A DNA stretch of 63,936 nucleotides from Symbiodinium natans. Lineage: Eukaryota; Sar; Dinophyceae; Suessiales; Symbiodiniaceae. The notes below the pieces were generated by a model. It worked only from the letters and a program-made list of their open reading frames with translations, did no database searches and was not told the DNA's origin. The position numbers were made by a program, and so were the translations under genes. The stretch spans positions 1 to 63,936 of the forward strand of contig CAJNDS010002798.1 in assembly GCA_905221605.1 (NCBI GenBank). The letters run 5' to 3'. How positions within the stretch are numbered: position 1 is the stretch's first letter; each line of letters begins with the position of its first letter. Below, one piece after another: positions 12,069 to 23,830 of the stretch.

Positions 12069-12330
12069 TCACTCTCCACTACCTTTGGAATTGACCAGCT
12101 GAGGTTCGGACTTGCACTTTGAGATTTTCTCTTCTACGCTCCGTCTTGTCTCCACTAGAGTGTTGTAGCAAAGGTCGTCCTTTCTTCGGGACAGCAGCAC
12201 AGCCATCTGCAATGGTTTGAATGCTGCAGCGCTCCTTGGGAAGGCCATCCAAAGCATCGTCAATCTCTGCTTTGCAATCTTCGAACCTCGCGCCGGCAAA
12301 GTTGATCGTCCGCCGTGTTTCGAACACCAA
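12069..12330 (-). CDS. Possible exon, frame uncertain
   Basis: Two minus frames both look protein-like: one reads NFAGARFEDCKAEIDDALDG, the other RRKDDLCYNTLVETRRSVEE ending at CCTCAG. They overlap, so at most one is used along most of the stretch. It could be an upstream exon of the coiled-coil gene or a separate gene. No family is recognised. Confidence 0.35.
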
Positions 12331-12334
12331 GGCA

Positions 12335-12450
12335 GCTAAACCCTAAACCCTAAACCCTCAGCCCTAAACCCTAAACCCTACACCCTAAACCCTTAACCCT
12401 AAACCCTAAACCCTAACCCTAAACCCTACACCCTAAACCCTAAAGCCCAA
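12335..12450. repeat. CCCTAAA array
   Basis: About fifteen CCCTAAA or CCCTACA units ending in a poly-A run. Confidence 0.9.
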
Positions 12451-12517
12451 AAAAAAAAACAAGGTCTCATGCCTGGGGGCCTTCGAACAAGGGCCTCTCT
12501 GTAGGGAGTTTAGGCTT

Positions 12518-12632
12518 GGGATGATCCCGCCTCTACGAACAGTCCCCTGCATCGGGATGATAGCATCCCCCCCCTATTACCCCCCCCCCCCCCCCCCTAT
12601 TAAGGACTGTTAGTATAAGGGGGCAGCATCCC
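12518..12632. mobile_element. Inverted-repeat element related to the one at 26.65 kb
   Basis: Ends GGGATGATCCC and GGGGGCAGCATCCC. It shares an inner block (TAAGGACTGTTAGTA, then A-rich, then GGGGG) with the element at 26645-26750 and carries an expanded poly-C run at 12569-12597. The shared core plus similar ends identify one family with two copies in this window. Confidence 0.7.
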
Positions 12633-12761
12633 GAGGTTCAGGTTTGGGGTTCAGCGTTTTGGGGGGTTCAGGGCTTAGGGCTTCGGGCTTCGGTCAACGT
12701 CGCACTTGCCTTCCATGAAAGCAGCATCGGATCAGTACTAGCAATTCATCCTTTACAGGAT

Positions 12762-12839
12762 GAAGATATATATATATATATATACATACAGATTCTTTAA
12801 AGGATGAACTGCTAGTGCTATCATATATAAATACATATA

Positions 12840-12870
<31 letters not shown>

Positions 12871-12872
12871 CA
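12762..12872. repeat. TA-rich microsatellite
   Basis: TATATA runs on either side of a short inverted repeat (GGATGAA... around 12755 and 12805). No gene. Confidence 0.8.
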
Positions 12873-12954
12873 TGACAGTTTTCGGGTGCCAAATTCCCAC
12901 ATTCCCGACAAAGAACAAGTAGGTTAAGAGCACATTGCTCAAGACACGCGGGTG

Positions 12955-13985
12955 TTAAGTTCTGGGCATGTGGATGGCGCCTCTCAAATCGTTGCCGCCT
13001 GGCGGCGCAGGAATCTGCAGGAAGTTTTCTGACACGCTGCCTTCTGACAGTCCCTCAAGGGTTTAGGGTTTAGGGTTTAGGTTTAGGGTTTAGGATTTAG
13101 GATTTAGGGTTTAGGGTTAAGCTCAAACATGCCACCGTTGCGCACTAAATCTCCTGCTTGCTGCTGCAGCTTCTTCACCTCCGGATCGCCCCACAGAATG
13201 GACAGGCTCACCATTGCTGAGATGGGAATAGGGTTTAGGGTTTAGGGTTTAGGGTTTAGGGTTTAGGGTTTAGGGTTTAGGGTTTAGGGTGGAAATCTGC
13301 AAACCCGAAAGAAGAACCCCAACAATCGTGGGCTAGTCTCTTGGCAGAGTACACGTTCTTTTCGTGACCACTCGGCCGCACCTCATCCGCCTGCCTCTGG
13401 ACCTGCGACACCCGCTGCAGCGGGCGAGGCTCTCCTGCAAAGCTCCATAAAACGGATGCAAGGGAAAAAGTGCCCTGAAAGGCTGCCCTAAACCCTAAAC
13501 CCTAAACCTTAAACCCTGAACCCTAAACCCTAAAACCCCCACTACTACATCCCGTAAAACCCTAAGCAATGCACAGTGCACTGGGAGGATCCTGGTGGTC
13601 TCAGTTCTCTGGACCCTTTTGGCCTGGGCGCGCAGAAAAAATGCTCTGAAGGCAGCGGGCAATGCGTAGAAAGAGTCATCAAAGTAAGAACGATCATGGA
13701 ATAGTAACATAACAGCTACCAGTACAAGTGCAACTGAAGTACTAGAATAGCAACGCAAGTTCTCATCCGAATATCAGCATGTGGCGAAGATACATCAATT
13801 AGCAATGCAGCTATTCTTCCTATTGTCGTTGAAACCACCCTAAACCCTAAACCCTATAAACCCTAAACCCGAAACCCGAAACCCTAAACCCTGATGCTGT
13901 GGGATGCTGTCAGCCCCGGGCGGGACACGAGGGCCGGAAGGCGGCATCGCGCGCAGCCCGGACAGAGTCAACTTGAGCCAACTGA
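12955..13985 (-). CDS. Unrecognised gene, at least four exons with C terminus
   Basis: Exons read in order on the minus strand: 13985-13893 (QLSWLKLTLSGLRAMPPSGP, donor CAGG|GTTTAG from the adjoining array); a weaker one near 13640-13560 (AKRVQRTETTRILPVHCA); about 13435-13320 (PLQRVSQVQRQADEVR and NVYSAKRLAHDCW); 13226-13120 (AMVSLSILWGDPEVKKLQQQ); and the last, about 13061-12955 (SENFLQIPAPPGGNDLRGAI, then HMPRT and TAA). Each is flanked by TTTAGGG or CCCTAAA arrays. GC-ending codons and consistent strand support one gene. No domain is recognised. Confidence 0.5.
13228..13290. repeat. TTTAGGG array
   Basis: Nine perfect heptamers between two minus-strand exons, so the transcript carries CCCTAAA here. 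Confidence 0.9.
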
Positions 13986-14059
13986 GTTGGGCGGTTTGGG
14001 GTTTAGGGTTTAGGGTTCAGGGTTTAGGATTTAGGTTTAAGGTTTAGGGCCGGGGAACT

Positions 14060-16190
14060 CGGAATTTGGGAGCTAGGTACCCTGAACGGTGCCTACAGAG
14101 GGGATGTCCGCTAATTCCCTGCTTCCCTATTGAGAACGCGCTAGAGCAGCGTCCGGCACCTACAGTTCAGCTTCGTAGCCCGAAGCAAGAGAACCCTGGT
14201 GCAGATGCTGCGGATACTCCTTCTTTGGCTTCAGGATGTGCAACATTCCGCTCGAGACTGATTGTGTGCATCTGGCTGGCTAGAATGCACGGCCACATGG
14301 AGAGAGATTACCATCGAGTCGGTGCTTCACTATGGGCCTGGCGCAAGACCGAACGTCAATGGGCCTTAAGTAGACGTAGCAATGCCTGAAGCTTACATGC
14401 GAAAACTTTGATGCACCAGGCGAGCCGGCGAAGGGCTGCAGCTCGCAGAAACGCCATCACACGCCCGTGACACGACTCGGCCTTTAAGGTAAAAGCAATC
14501 GTCGTCGCAAATAGCAAGATGCGTTTTACTAGGTCAAAATAGGAAGACAGCATGAGAACGACAAATACCGGCAACAATACGATTGCCAAGAGTAATTAGT
14601 ACTATCAATGATTAGTACTTCATCAATAACGGCAATATGATCATCGCGCGTAGCAACGGAGCAAGACCGCGGTGCTAATATTGGTCCGGCGGTAGCAAAA
14701 AAAACTGCCACCTTGCTCCTGGTACTCTTTGACCTCTTCACCTGCTTCTCTTTCAAATTGTTGGGTTAGGCTCAATGAGCGCGTGTAGAATTCGCGCCTC
14801 TCACGCCTTCCGCGTGAGCTGAGAACGACCACACCTCATGCCATGAAGAGAAATTCCTTACCCGGTCCTAGACTTTGCGTGCTAGACCCTATAAGCATCA
14901 ATAAGCGCTCGAAACACTCCACGTGTCCCTGAGTCCCTAAACCTAGCTCGCACGGTATCACAGCGCACTGCAAAGTCCCAGTACGGAGACCTTCAAACTT
15001 CTCCGCTGGGTGCCCTTGGGTCGAAGCCGCGCGGCTTCCAGCGCTGCGCTGCAACTCTCGGAACCACATGGCAACCACAAAGGGGGGGTTCAGGAGTGTT
15101 ATTCTAAGCGTGGGTTTCGCGTGGACTCTGCTATAAGAGTTACGTAGTTATATTCTGTGTTCAAGTCTTGGTATGAGGTTTTTTTTGGGTAGCCCGGCCT
15201 GGTTACAGCGCCGCATCTTGCGGCAGCCTGGAGGGCTTCTGATTGAAGCAGATTCGAAAGCCACTTCCATCAAGAGGCCTTCTAGGATTAGTTTGGAGAA
15301 CGTGGAGAAATCACCGCTGCATGCTCTGGCTGCTGGTCGAAAGCCTTCTAGAACCAGTTTACCATACATCATCTCTTCTTCTCTCTTTCAGTGTACACTA
15401 TGATGCCGTCAGGCAACCCGACCAGTGAAAAGCTAGAAACCGAAGGCTGTAGTCTTCAACTTTAACGGTAACAGCACTGCCAGCTTGTGATCGGAGTTGA
15501 TATCATCGGAAGCACAACTGGTCAAATCTTTAATCTTTCAAACCCTAAACCCTAAACCCTAAACACGCCTTCTCTTTCTCAGGACGAGGCGGGGTGACCA
15601 CATCTGGCAGTTTCGGGGCAAATCCCGGCAACAAAAGCGCAACGAAGATCAGAAACTCGCTGGGAGAGCTTGCTCTGTTGCTCCGCAACGGAGATGCAAG
15701 CTCTCAACCACCCTAGACTCCGCTTGTAAACGCACGCCAAGGCGCACCGCCTTGGATGACCGCGAAGCTCTCCCTGAGGTACTTGCTGCAAAAACCTGTG
15801 AACCCTGATGTTGGCACCTGTATCCTGCAGAATCCTGCACCCAACATCGCACACCCGGAAATCCTATCAACCAAACTCGTTCAGCTGTTGATCTATGGGA
15901 CGCTCCGCCATCCGCAAGCTTCTGTGGCGCCGCTTGCTGAAAGCGGCCGGCAACTTAAAAACAGCCAGAGTCACGAACTGGAAGCTGGGTCATTTGCTTT
16001 GTGGGAGTAGGCTACATTGCTACTTGCATATGAGCTTCATTGTTGGCTTCGAGCCTGTGTCGGAAAGCTTTCAGCTGGATGCCTGAGGCTCTGTGCTCCA
16101 AGCTGAGTTGGCATGCGCTGTAACGTACAGAGGTTCAATGCATCGCCAGAGCATGCAAATTTGGATTCGGCTTTGGCGTCGCCTTGCCGT
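14060..16190. other. Region with only tentative exons
   Basis: Candidates without family match: plus 14140-14270 (QLRSPKQENPGADAADTPSL); minus 15078-14836 (80 codons from ATG, MVAMWFRELQRSAGSRAAST, ending in a stop); minus 15870-15650, with two competing frames; plus or minus near 15900-15990. A CCCTAAA triplet lies at 15541-15565. None is strong enough to annotate separately. Confidence 0.35.
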
Positions 16191-18750
16191 TGGCCTGGGT
16201 GCAGAAGCTTACGCCATCCTTTCTTTTCACGCGCAGCCAAGCATCAAACATCAGAACACTCAGATCCGAGATCCGCGCCAGCAAGTGTCTGGCAAGGTGT
16301 TTCCTTGCCTTTGCAGAGGCGCACCGAATCGTCGAACCCCTAACCCCTGTATACCCTAAAACCTGAACCCAAAAAAGAAGGATGAGGAGAGCACCACTGC
16401 TGAGCGATACGAAGGCAAGCGCCGCCTGGCCATGCAAACAGCAGGAAGGTAGGGGTTTCGGGTTTAGGTTTAGGGTTTGGGGAGTTTTGGCTGCTTACGG
16501 ATATTTCGGGATGGGTTGATCTTAATTTGTTGTCGCCCTAAGCTACAAGGAATATGCCATAGATACCCCAGAACGGCATTTTGAGATAGGTTTAGGGAGC
16601 TTCGGGGCCCAGCTGCTAAACCGACCTAAGCCCTGAACACTGCGAGAATCGTCCGCCTCGCCTGATCTGCAGCTAGGCGAGCCAAGCCTGAGAGCGAAGT
16701 CACTGCTCAGAAATTCCCGCCAAAGGCTTACCTCAAAAAGGCCCCAGAAACGAGGGTTTAGGGTTTAGGGTTTAAGGGTTAAGGGCTTAGGGTTTAAGAG
16801 TTTTAGGGTTTAGGGTTTAGGGTGACCCTGAACCCTAAACCCATTCACCCTTGGCTCAGCTCGCCGCATCTTTTCCTTGTGTGCCTTCCGAATCCCTCTG
16901 CTCAATGTCCTGATGTCACAGCCCTTGGGTGCCTGCTTCACACATTCTTGGGTCATCAGCATTACTTGTGGAACTACTCTTGCTTAATCAAACGCAATGC
17001 TTCCTAAATTAACTGGGCAACATTGTTCTTGTCAGTCTTCTATGCAAGGATACTATGGCGCGACAAGAATATGTGTGTGTGTGTGTGTGTGTGTGGCTCC
17101 CTCTCGGTTGCCGGTCCTTCAGAGCAGCGATCAGCATTAGACCTCCAGTCGCATACACGTTCCATGAGATGTATTTTAGAGCTTTTGCGACGGCGCAAGT
17201 GCAGCAGCAGTGACAGTAATACGAGTAGCAATATCAGAATGGTCAGAAGAAGAGTGAAGAGAGTAGCTACACCAGCAAAGCTCCCGGCGTCCTCGCATCA
17301 CGTCCAACTCGTTGCTGACCGGGTCCGCAAGCTGACAGGCGGGGCATTCTTGAGCTTGAACAAGCTGAGTCGTGGAAATGCGGCAGCCGCTTCTGACATT
17401 CCCTTATCAGAACCCAAATTCAAGCGGAACCTGGCTGGAACCAGATGGCATTTGATTCGGGCTGTTGTCACGCTCCTTCCGGTCGAACACTGTGCCAGCT
17501 ACGACATTGGAAACAGGTTTGAGTGGCTCATGAGGTCCAAGGGGTCCTCCTGCATGTTAGGCATGAACGTGGGAGCGTCTGCTCGCATATTCATCGCGCC
17601 TGGTCGATATGCTTGGCTGCCATCAAGGGATGCCCCCGTCTTAGCAACCGTTATCGGGCTGCTCAGGCTGCCACCGCATGGTCCGCATGCACAACCCCCA
17701 CAGCCACCACAGGCGCCGGGACCTGAAGTCCACACCGTGACACAAACAGATTCGATTTGCCCCGAGCCCGTCAAGAACCTAAACCCCGTGGCACAAAAAA
17801 CGCCCGAAACTAAATCTTGGTGCATGCCCCGCCGCAGCCACAGCCGCAGCCGCCGCAGCCGCAGCCGCCGCAGCCGCAGCAGCCGCCGCAGCCGCCACAA
17901 CCCCAGACAGGGCCACAAGCCATGGGAATGCCGTTCATCATCGGGGCTCCTCCAGAAACCGGAGCATGTTGTTCTCGCTATTGTTCCTGGTGCTGCTATA
18001 GTTGGTGTATGTTACTGTTCTTGTTATTGTTGCTGTTGGCGGTGAATTTGCTTGCGGTATTCGCAGACCCTGCTTACTGAATCGTTCAACAGCCAACACC
18101 GTTCCAGGGAGCTGGCACTACGAACCCGGCAGTCCCCCCCGTCCTGCGGTCGGCCCCCCTCTCGCAGGCATTGATGGCATGGTGTTTGAAGAGCCTGTGA
18201 CGAATACTGACGAATGTCGCTGGCTGACAACGTCCCTCGTTCCGATAGTATCCCTGCCTCCACTCTTCCGGACCTCAACGCGAGGATCTGACATGACGGT
18301 ATGACCAATGCTTGACGTGATGGACCCTCTTGGGACTGCCGGGGCATGCCGGGGCCCATGCTGGGTGGCCGCAGGCAGAGCAAAACCTGAAAGCAGGTCT
18401 GAATCTTTAAATGGAAACCAGGCAGCTGAGGAAACCCTAAACCCTAAACCCTAAACCCTAAACCCTAAACCCTAAAACCCCAAACCCCAAACCCCAAACC
18501 CTAAACCCTAAACCCTAAACCGCCGGCGGGCCTATGGTCGGCATTGCACATATTGCCGCAGTGCTCGCCTGGGTCTCCCCGACTTCAAACTGAAAGTTTC
18601 GGATCCCACGGTGGTCATTGAAAGAAAATGCGCAAAACAGGGTTTAGGGTTTAGGGTTTAGGGCTTAGGGCTTAGGGTTTAGGGTTTAGGGTTTAAGGTT
18701 TAAGGTTTAGGGTCATCCAGAAAGGCCACCCTTACGTGGCCGGATGGTAG
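16190..18750 (+). CDS. Pro/Gln-rich protein, multi-exon
   Basis: Exons read on the plus strand: near 16200-16340 (weak); 16371-16447 (KDEESTTAERYEGKRRLA, donor GGAAG|GTAGGG); about 17668-17735 (PHGPHAQPPQPPQAPGPE); 17826-17965 (a PPQPQ-rich run, then QAMGMPFIIGAPPETG); about 18105-18165 (AGTTNPAVPPVLRSAPLSQ, donor CAG|GC); 18562-18640 (LGLPDFKLKVSDPTVVIE, donor CAGG|GTTTAG); and 18721-18750 (KGHPYVAGW and stop). The 17.9 to 18.1 kb junction keeps frame with a GC donor. It is probably an RNA-associated or scaffold-type low-complexity protein, inferred from composition only. A minus-strand frame over 17.5-17.7 kb competes and is discussed under rejected items. Confidence 0.5.
18434..18520. repeat. 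CCCTAAA array
   Basis: Twelve units, some CCCCAAA. It faces a TTTAGGG array at 18640-18712 across a 120-base segment that holds an exon. Confidence 0.9.
18640..18712. repeat. TTTAGGG array supplying a splice donor
   Basis: Ten units, partly CTTAGGG. The exon to the left ends AAACAGG|GTTTAG, so the GT of the first unit serves as donor of the plus-strand gene; the acceptor is CATCCAG at 18720. Confidence 0.85.
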
Positions 18751-19530
18751 CAGTGCAGAGGCTCAAAATCATAGAGCCTGTCCCTGTGGAGGGGCTCTCC
18801 TATCTCTAATGATAATCCTCTTAGTCTCCGTCTGTGCGGGTGTTTTGCTGGCTTGCTTGTGCTTGCTTGCTGTCCATGCCTCGTGCGGGTACTTGCCTTT
18901 TCCTCATTGCTGTGTGCGCGGGGACTTCACTAGCAATATAGGGCCTCAAAGAACACGCAGGCCCTTCTCGGGCTGAGGTACTGCACACTTGCTTCTGCGA
19001 TTTGGGGGTTGGGCTTTGCGTGTCGGCTTTAGGGCCTCGAGCAGAGTGCCATGTTCTCAGGCCGGCAGTGCTTGTGAGTCCTGTTCGAGGGTGCCCAGGC
19101 TGCCTAAAAACCCCTACAGGAAACCAAATGGGGGGTTTACTCGGGTTTACGAAAATCTGGGATCCTTAACATCGAGCCCCCAATTAGTAGGATCCGTTTA
19201 TAGTAAAGACCCCAATAAGGTGCCCCTAACTTTCGAACCTCGACATCCTCTCTGGCTTACGTTGCATATTGTGGCAAAACCTCCTGACAAGCCCTTCAGC
19301 CCCTCGCAACATTCCTGTGGTTGCACAGAGGGGCCGGGCTGGGAAACAAAAAGTGCCAAAAGCACTCAACCCTCGCAACTCTATCCGCCGAGGCCTCGGG
19401 CCGGAGGTGTTTAGGTTGTCAGAACAGGCACCCCCCTCCAAATCCTCCCCCCACACCCAAAGCCACTTTTCGGACCCTTTTTTTGCCTCTTCGCAACCGG
19501 ACGGTTCGCACCGTTGAAGCACCTCCCAGC
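18750..19530. other. Intergenic region between convergent genes
   Basis: Lies beyond the stop of the plus gene and contains no convincing exon. A possible inverted-repeat type element with AAACCAAATGGGGGG and AGGTGCCCCTAACTTTCG lies near 19120-19240. Confidence 0.4.
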
Positions 19531-19880
19531 AGGCCCCCACCCTTTTCCCACCCCCCCCCAACCACCCCCCCCAACCACCCCCCCCCCACCACCCCCCCCC
19601 CCCAACCCCCCACCCCCACCCCCACCCCCCCCCACCCCCCCCCCACCCCCCCTCCCCCCCCCCACACCCTCCCCCCCCCACCCCACCCCCCCCCTGGCGA
19701 CCCTTTGTTCAGAACAGGTACCCTTTGAAGGGTCCACCTTATCCTACCTAGGACCACCCCCCCCCCCTCGCTTCCCGGTTTTCCCTAACGAACCAAAACC
19801 CGAAGTTTTGAATCTTAGCCCCCCCCCCCCTCCCCTCTGCCCCTTCCCCCCCCACCCCTACCCCCCCCTGAGCCCTACGA
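19530..19880. repeat. Poly-C / CCCCACCCCC low complexity
   Basis: About 170 bases of almost pure C with single A or T, then a short ACCCTTTGAAGGGT palindrome at about 19728 and more poly-C. Very similar C-rich DNA occurs at 39.7-39.9 kb. Gly- or Pro-rich frames here are artefacts. Confidence 0.85.
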
Positions 19881-19884
19881 TCAA

Positions 19885-20140
19885 TCCAAGCCGAACCGTC
19901 TCTTGAACCCTAAACCCAAAAAAACCTTAAACCCCAAAGCATGAACCTTGAGCCCTAAGCCCTCAATCCTAAACTAACTCAACCCTAAACCCCAAACCAT
20001 AAACCATAAACCCGGAACCCTAAACCCTAAACCCAACCCTTATTGCTTGGGTCCAGCGACTTGGGCGCTGCGGAATCACCATGTTCACGCGGATGCGCTG
20101 GGCCGGGCCGAGGCGGGTCGCGTAGCGTTAAAATTACAAC
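19885..20140. repeat. Dispersed repeat, copy 2
   Basis: Second copy of the block at 190-457, in the same orientation, again ending GCGTAGCGTTAAAATTA. It sits about 30 bases beyond the stop codon of the minus-strand gene at 20172, so it may lie in its 3' UTR. Differences are single-base changes and a short deletion near 20095. Confidence 0.85.
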
Positions 20141-20171
20141 AGCATATACGCTGTATTCAAAGCCTCTGGCA

Positions 20172-20943
20172 TCAGGTGGCAACATCCAGCTTGTTTGGCA
20201 GAGGCAACGCTGCGTGCTGCTCCTGCTCCACTACTGAGCTCAGGGCAGGCAACCATGTTGCCGCTACGCCCGCCGCCGCACCCTCCAGGGTATGGAGCCT
20301 GCCTGAGCAATGCATCGCAAATTATTCGAGCACTTACCTCGGTTTATCAAATTTTTAGAGCGACTGCAGATCTCTCAGGTGCTAGCATGACGGGCTGTGG
20401 CTGCCACGGCATCTGATCTGCCATTGGCGCCCAGTCTCCCTGTGCGCGAGTGTCATGCGGCCAGCTCGCCAACAACTCGGATGCCTTTTCAAATCCCCTC
20501 TGAAGTTTTGTAGTACGACCCAGTATACTGCGGGTGGTATAAGACGACCGCGCTGCCGCCCAATCACACAATCAAGCAGCCATCCGTCCGTCCCACACAG
20601 CACACAACTGCAAGGGTCACACTGTCGCACAAAGGGGCCTGCGCAGAGTTTGGATCATCCAAGCCCATGAAGGCCAGGCGTGAAAAAGCCTGCAGATGTA
20701 TCGACAGACTGCTCAGCTCGTGCCCTGTGGCAAAACAAACCCAAAACATCCCTGGACCCCCAACCCGAGGCCCTAGACCCCAGACATTCCGAAACAACCC
20801 TCCTACCCTGTACCCTAAACCCCAAGCCCTAGATAAACCCCCACAGCAAACATCCCAATAAACCCTCCTACCCGACACCCGAAACCCCTCAAGCTTTCGT
20901 CCGGCAAAGGAAACGCAGGCGTCTCCTCGGCGGTGAGGGCAGG
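20172..20943 (-). CDS. Unrecognised gene, four exons to the stop
   Basis: Exons on the minus strand: 20943-20889 (ALTAEETPAFPLPDESLR, donor in GGGTTTCGGG); 20722-20644 (HELSSLSIHLQAFSRLAFMG, GC donor after CAG); 20515-20372 (FEKASELLASWPHDTRAQ and APMADQMPWQPQPVMLAPE); and about 20309-20172 (LHTLEGAAAGVAATWLPALS, then LPLPNKLDVAT and TGA). The composition resembles a low-complexity regulatory protein. It could be the 3' part of the Mei2-like gene just upstream, because strand and spacing allow that, but no junction proves it. Confidence 0.45.
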
Positions 20944-21189
20944 GCATTTGGGGTGTAAGCGCTAGGGTTCAGGGTGTTTGGGGTTTAGGGGTTTATAGTC
21001 CTTAAGCCCTCAACCCCTAAAACCTGAACCCTGAACCTTATAAGCCCAAGCCAGCGCCTCCACCCCTTTGCCGTCCGATCCTTTGGGACCACCCTGGGCA
21101 GGTCATGGAAGCACATGGGGGGGAAGGGGGAGTTGGGAATTAGGGTTTAGGGTTTAGGGTTTAGGGTTTAGGGCTTGGGACCACCCCGG

Positions 21190-23692
21190 AGGCTTCGACA
21201 ACAAGGACCACACCATTCCTGAGGTATTGTTGTGGGGCACCCGTGTTTTAAGCACCTCGGCTTCTCTGACAATGCCCCAAGGTCTGGCGCCTTGTCCTTC
21301 GAGCCTTTCTTGCTACCCTTGCCAGCTTTGTCGAAGCCTTTGCCTCCTTCGACAGCTTCGAGGAAGCTTGCGAAGGCAAAACGTGCAACATATTGTGGGT
21401 TTAGGGTTTAGGGTTTAGGGTTTAGGGTTTAGGGTTTAGGGTTTAGGGTTTAGGGTGACTCTGGCCAGGGGGCCCTGTCCTTTGCCAGCACCCTTCTTGT
21501 CCTCAAAGCATCAGCTTTCCCAGCTCGCGCATGCCAAGGTACCAGCCACTTCCGAAGTCAGGGAGCAACCCTGCACCCTAGAAATGTTCAGCCCCATCCT
21601 GCGGCAAGTCGTCCATGTTCTTCAGGAACAAAGGCCGGTATGCAGGGTCCTGCAGGTTTAAGATTTATTCGAAATGGAGGGCTGGGGTTCCACACTTCCT
21701 ATAAGCTCCGGGTACAGTAGCGGGTCTTGTCCTCTGCCTGCGCCACCCGGGTCGAAGAGTAATACCTATGGAGCGCAATCCAAACTTTCCAAACTTGCGA
21801 AGAACCGCGGTCTCTCAATGCTCAAGGCATTTCAAGCACAAGCCGAAGGCGCTTGTAGTTTCTTTCGTATCCCTGGATTGATGCAGGCATGACCTGACTC
21901 TCTCCAGCGTGTCAAGATGCCAAACGGGACAAGATCCCTGGTGCGTTCGACGTGTGAGGAGGAGGCAACCACAGTCTTGTGCGAGTTGAAACGGCGCATC
22001 TTCTTGCCTCAGTTGCCGTCCCCATCATCCACGCACAGCGAATCATAGCAGTGATGGCACATCAGCAGGACACATCTGAGTGGCAAGCCTTGGAACGCTG
22101 CTGCAAATGCGTTCGCTAAAGCAGGTTCCGTAAAATTGATGAAGCCTGGGCCACGGGATGAACGGAATTTAACACACAGCAAGTGCCTGCGTGACACATA
22201 CAGGACTGCACACCAGCAACCCCGTGTTCAACTAAGCTTGGATCAATAGCCCAAGTTTGCAGCATTGCCTCAGCTGCTAAAGGCTCACGCGCGGCTTCGC
22301 ACGAGTCTCGGCCAAAGTGCAAAAGTGGTTGCTGGATCTTGTGTCAAGCGGCTGTGGTCCATTGGAAGATAAAAGAAATCGAAATCGGTCTTGGCAAAAG
22401 GAATTTCTGACTCACAAGTCACTGGTGGGACTCCGCCACTTCCTGCCTGCGCACGGAAACCGGCATCGGCGAGCTCATCTAAGAGCATTTGCTGCCTGTA
22501 CCTGGGCGAAACGCGGGAAAGCAGAAACCCTAAACCCTAAAACCGAAACCCTGGCTCTAAACGCCAAACGTGTAAGCTCCCGGCTTGTTGGGCAAGTTTC
22601 TCATCATTACGGTGGTGACATCATTCCATGGAGGCTCCTGGCCATAGCTTTCAGTGAATGGGCGAAAATCAGCCAAGTCCAGAGGCAGAAGAACTTCGAC
22701 CTGACAGGAAGGGCATCCTTGCTGGTGATGTCGTTGTTTTTCAACTGATTTATGGCCTGGACGTCCGTTCCGGAGCCCGCAAAAGCTTGTCTGCTTCATT
22801 TTACACATGGCAACGAGGCGTGTAAAGAACTGCAAGTTGATTAAAACGCTGGGCTGGAGGCTTGACCATTTCGAATGTCCCTTCTGCCTTGCTCTCGAAC
22901 CCCCTGCCAGGCCACAGTGTGCCGGGAAGCAGAGTCCTAAGATACACGGCGCAAAGCAACAAGCTGCGGAGGGCGCCTGTCGTGGCATCATGGGCTGCTG
23001 AGGGGCCTGAAAAGGCCGAGGTCCCCCAAAAGCAACTCTGAGCAGCTCAACAAAGTACAACGCTTTGGTAACAGGACCGCCTTCTACGCACACACACCCA
23101 CACACACACACCAAGCAAAGGTGGAAGAACTGCGAAGAACCGGCATGTCGCCGCGCCTCAAAGCACGGCGTTGGGCTTGGGCCCAGCGCTCCGGGCAGTG
23201 CCCCAGGCGGGATCGCACCGGGAACCGCGCCGGGCACACCGGACATGGCGCCGGGCATGGCGCCGGGCATACCGGGCCTCAGAAGCTTCTCGGGAACACA
23301 AGGATGGGTTTTGGGGAGCGAGGGGAAAGGGCTTCGAGGGGCGTTTAGGAGTCCTGCCTCCTAGCATATTACTGTCTCTTGAAATAATCTAGTGTTTAAC
23401 TGATTTATTTTGGCGTTATTATTGTTCTTAATATGTATATCTTATGACATTATTCTGATTCCTTAGATGACCATAGTCGTACTCAGTACTCTTTTCATAG
23501 ACTGTTCTACTACGACATAAGTATCCTACCAAACTATACTACACTCTTCCGCTCCTAGCTTATGGGTATTTTATGGTATTTTTGCTGTAAGGTGCCGACT
23601 GAGGATGGCCAGGGTGTGTGGATGATGTCGAGGGCGGTGTCATGGCGAAGGGCAGGGGCGGCATCTCTTCCGGCACCTCCGGGTTTTGGGGC
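21190..23692 (-). CDS. Mei2-like RNA-binding protein
   Basis: Exons read on the minus strand. N-terminal low-complexity exons: 23690-23590 (EEMPPLPFAMTPPSTSS) and 23285-23165 (Met/Pro/Gly/Ala-rich, GAMPGAMSGVPGAV). The Mei2 C-terminal RRM spans several exons: PPWNDVTTVMMRNLPNK ends at 22585 with a GC donor; YRQQMLLDELADAGF starts at 22501; TDFDFFYLPMDH; GFINFTEPALANAFAAAF near 22150-22080; RRFNSHKTVV near 21990; and IQGYERNYKRLR near 21870. Downstream LQDPAYRPLFLKNMDDLP (about 21660) and Lys/Gly-rich exons (21520-21220) fit the C-terminal tail of this family. RNP-like VMMRNLPN and FINF are present. Mei2-like proteins bind RNA and are expanded in dinoflagellates. The end is uncertain. The 22584-22502 intron contains TTTAGGG in sense. 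Confidence 0.85.
21395..21457. repeat. TTTAGGG array
   Basis: Nine perfect heptamers in a presumed intron of the Mei2-like gene. Confidence 0.9.
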
Positions 23693-23694
23693 GT

Positions 23695-23830
23695 TTTTTG
23701 GGTGGTTTTAGGGGTTTAGGGGTTTAGGGTTTAGGGTTTAGGGCTTGGGGTTTTACGGTTTAGGGTTCTGGGCTTAGGAATTTAAGTTCTGGGTTTGGAG
23801 GTTATAATATAGGGTTTACAATTTGAGTCT
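23695..23830. repeat. Degenerate TTTAGGG array
   Basis: About fifteen drifting units (TTTGGGG, TTTACGG, TTCTGGG) upstream of the Pro-rich Mei2 exon. Confidence 0.8.

Noticed and set aside
17499-17918. Minus-strand frame with MNMRADAPTFMPNM, resembling a PAM2-like motif
   Set aside because: It overlaps plus-strand exons that splice in frame into a Pro/Gln-rich protein with a stop. The motif match rests on a few residues and the rest of the frame is Leu/Arg repeat.
19226-19906. Gly-rich and Pro-rich frames of 108-151 codons
   Set aside because: Generated by poly-C low complexity; all frames of both strands are equally open.
23065-23364. Plus frame with PGSAPGGIAPGTAPGT
   Set aside because: Antisense of the Met/Gly/Ala/Pro-rich exon of the Mei2-like gene, whose strand is fixed by the RRM exons downstream.
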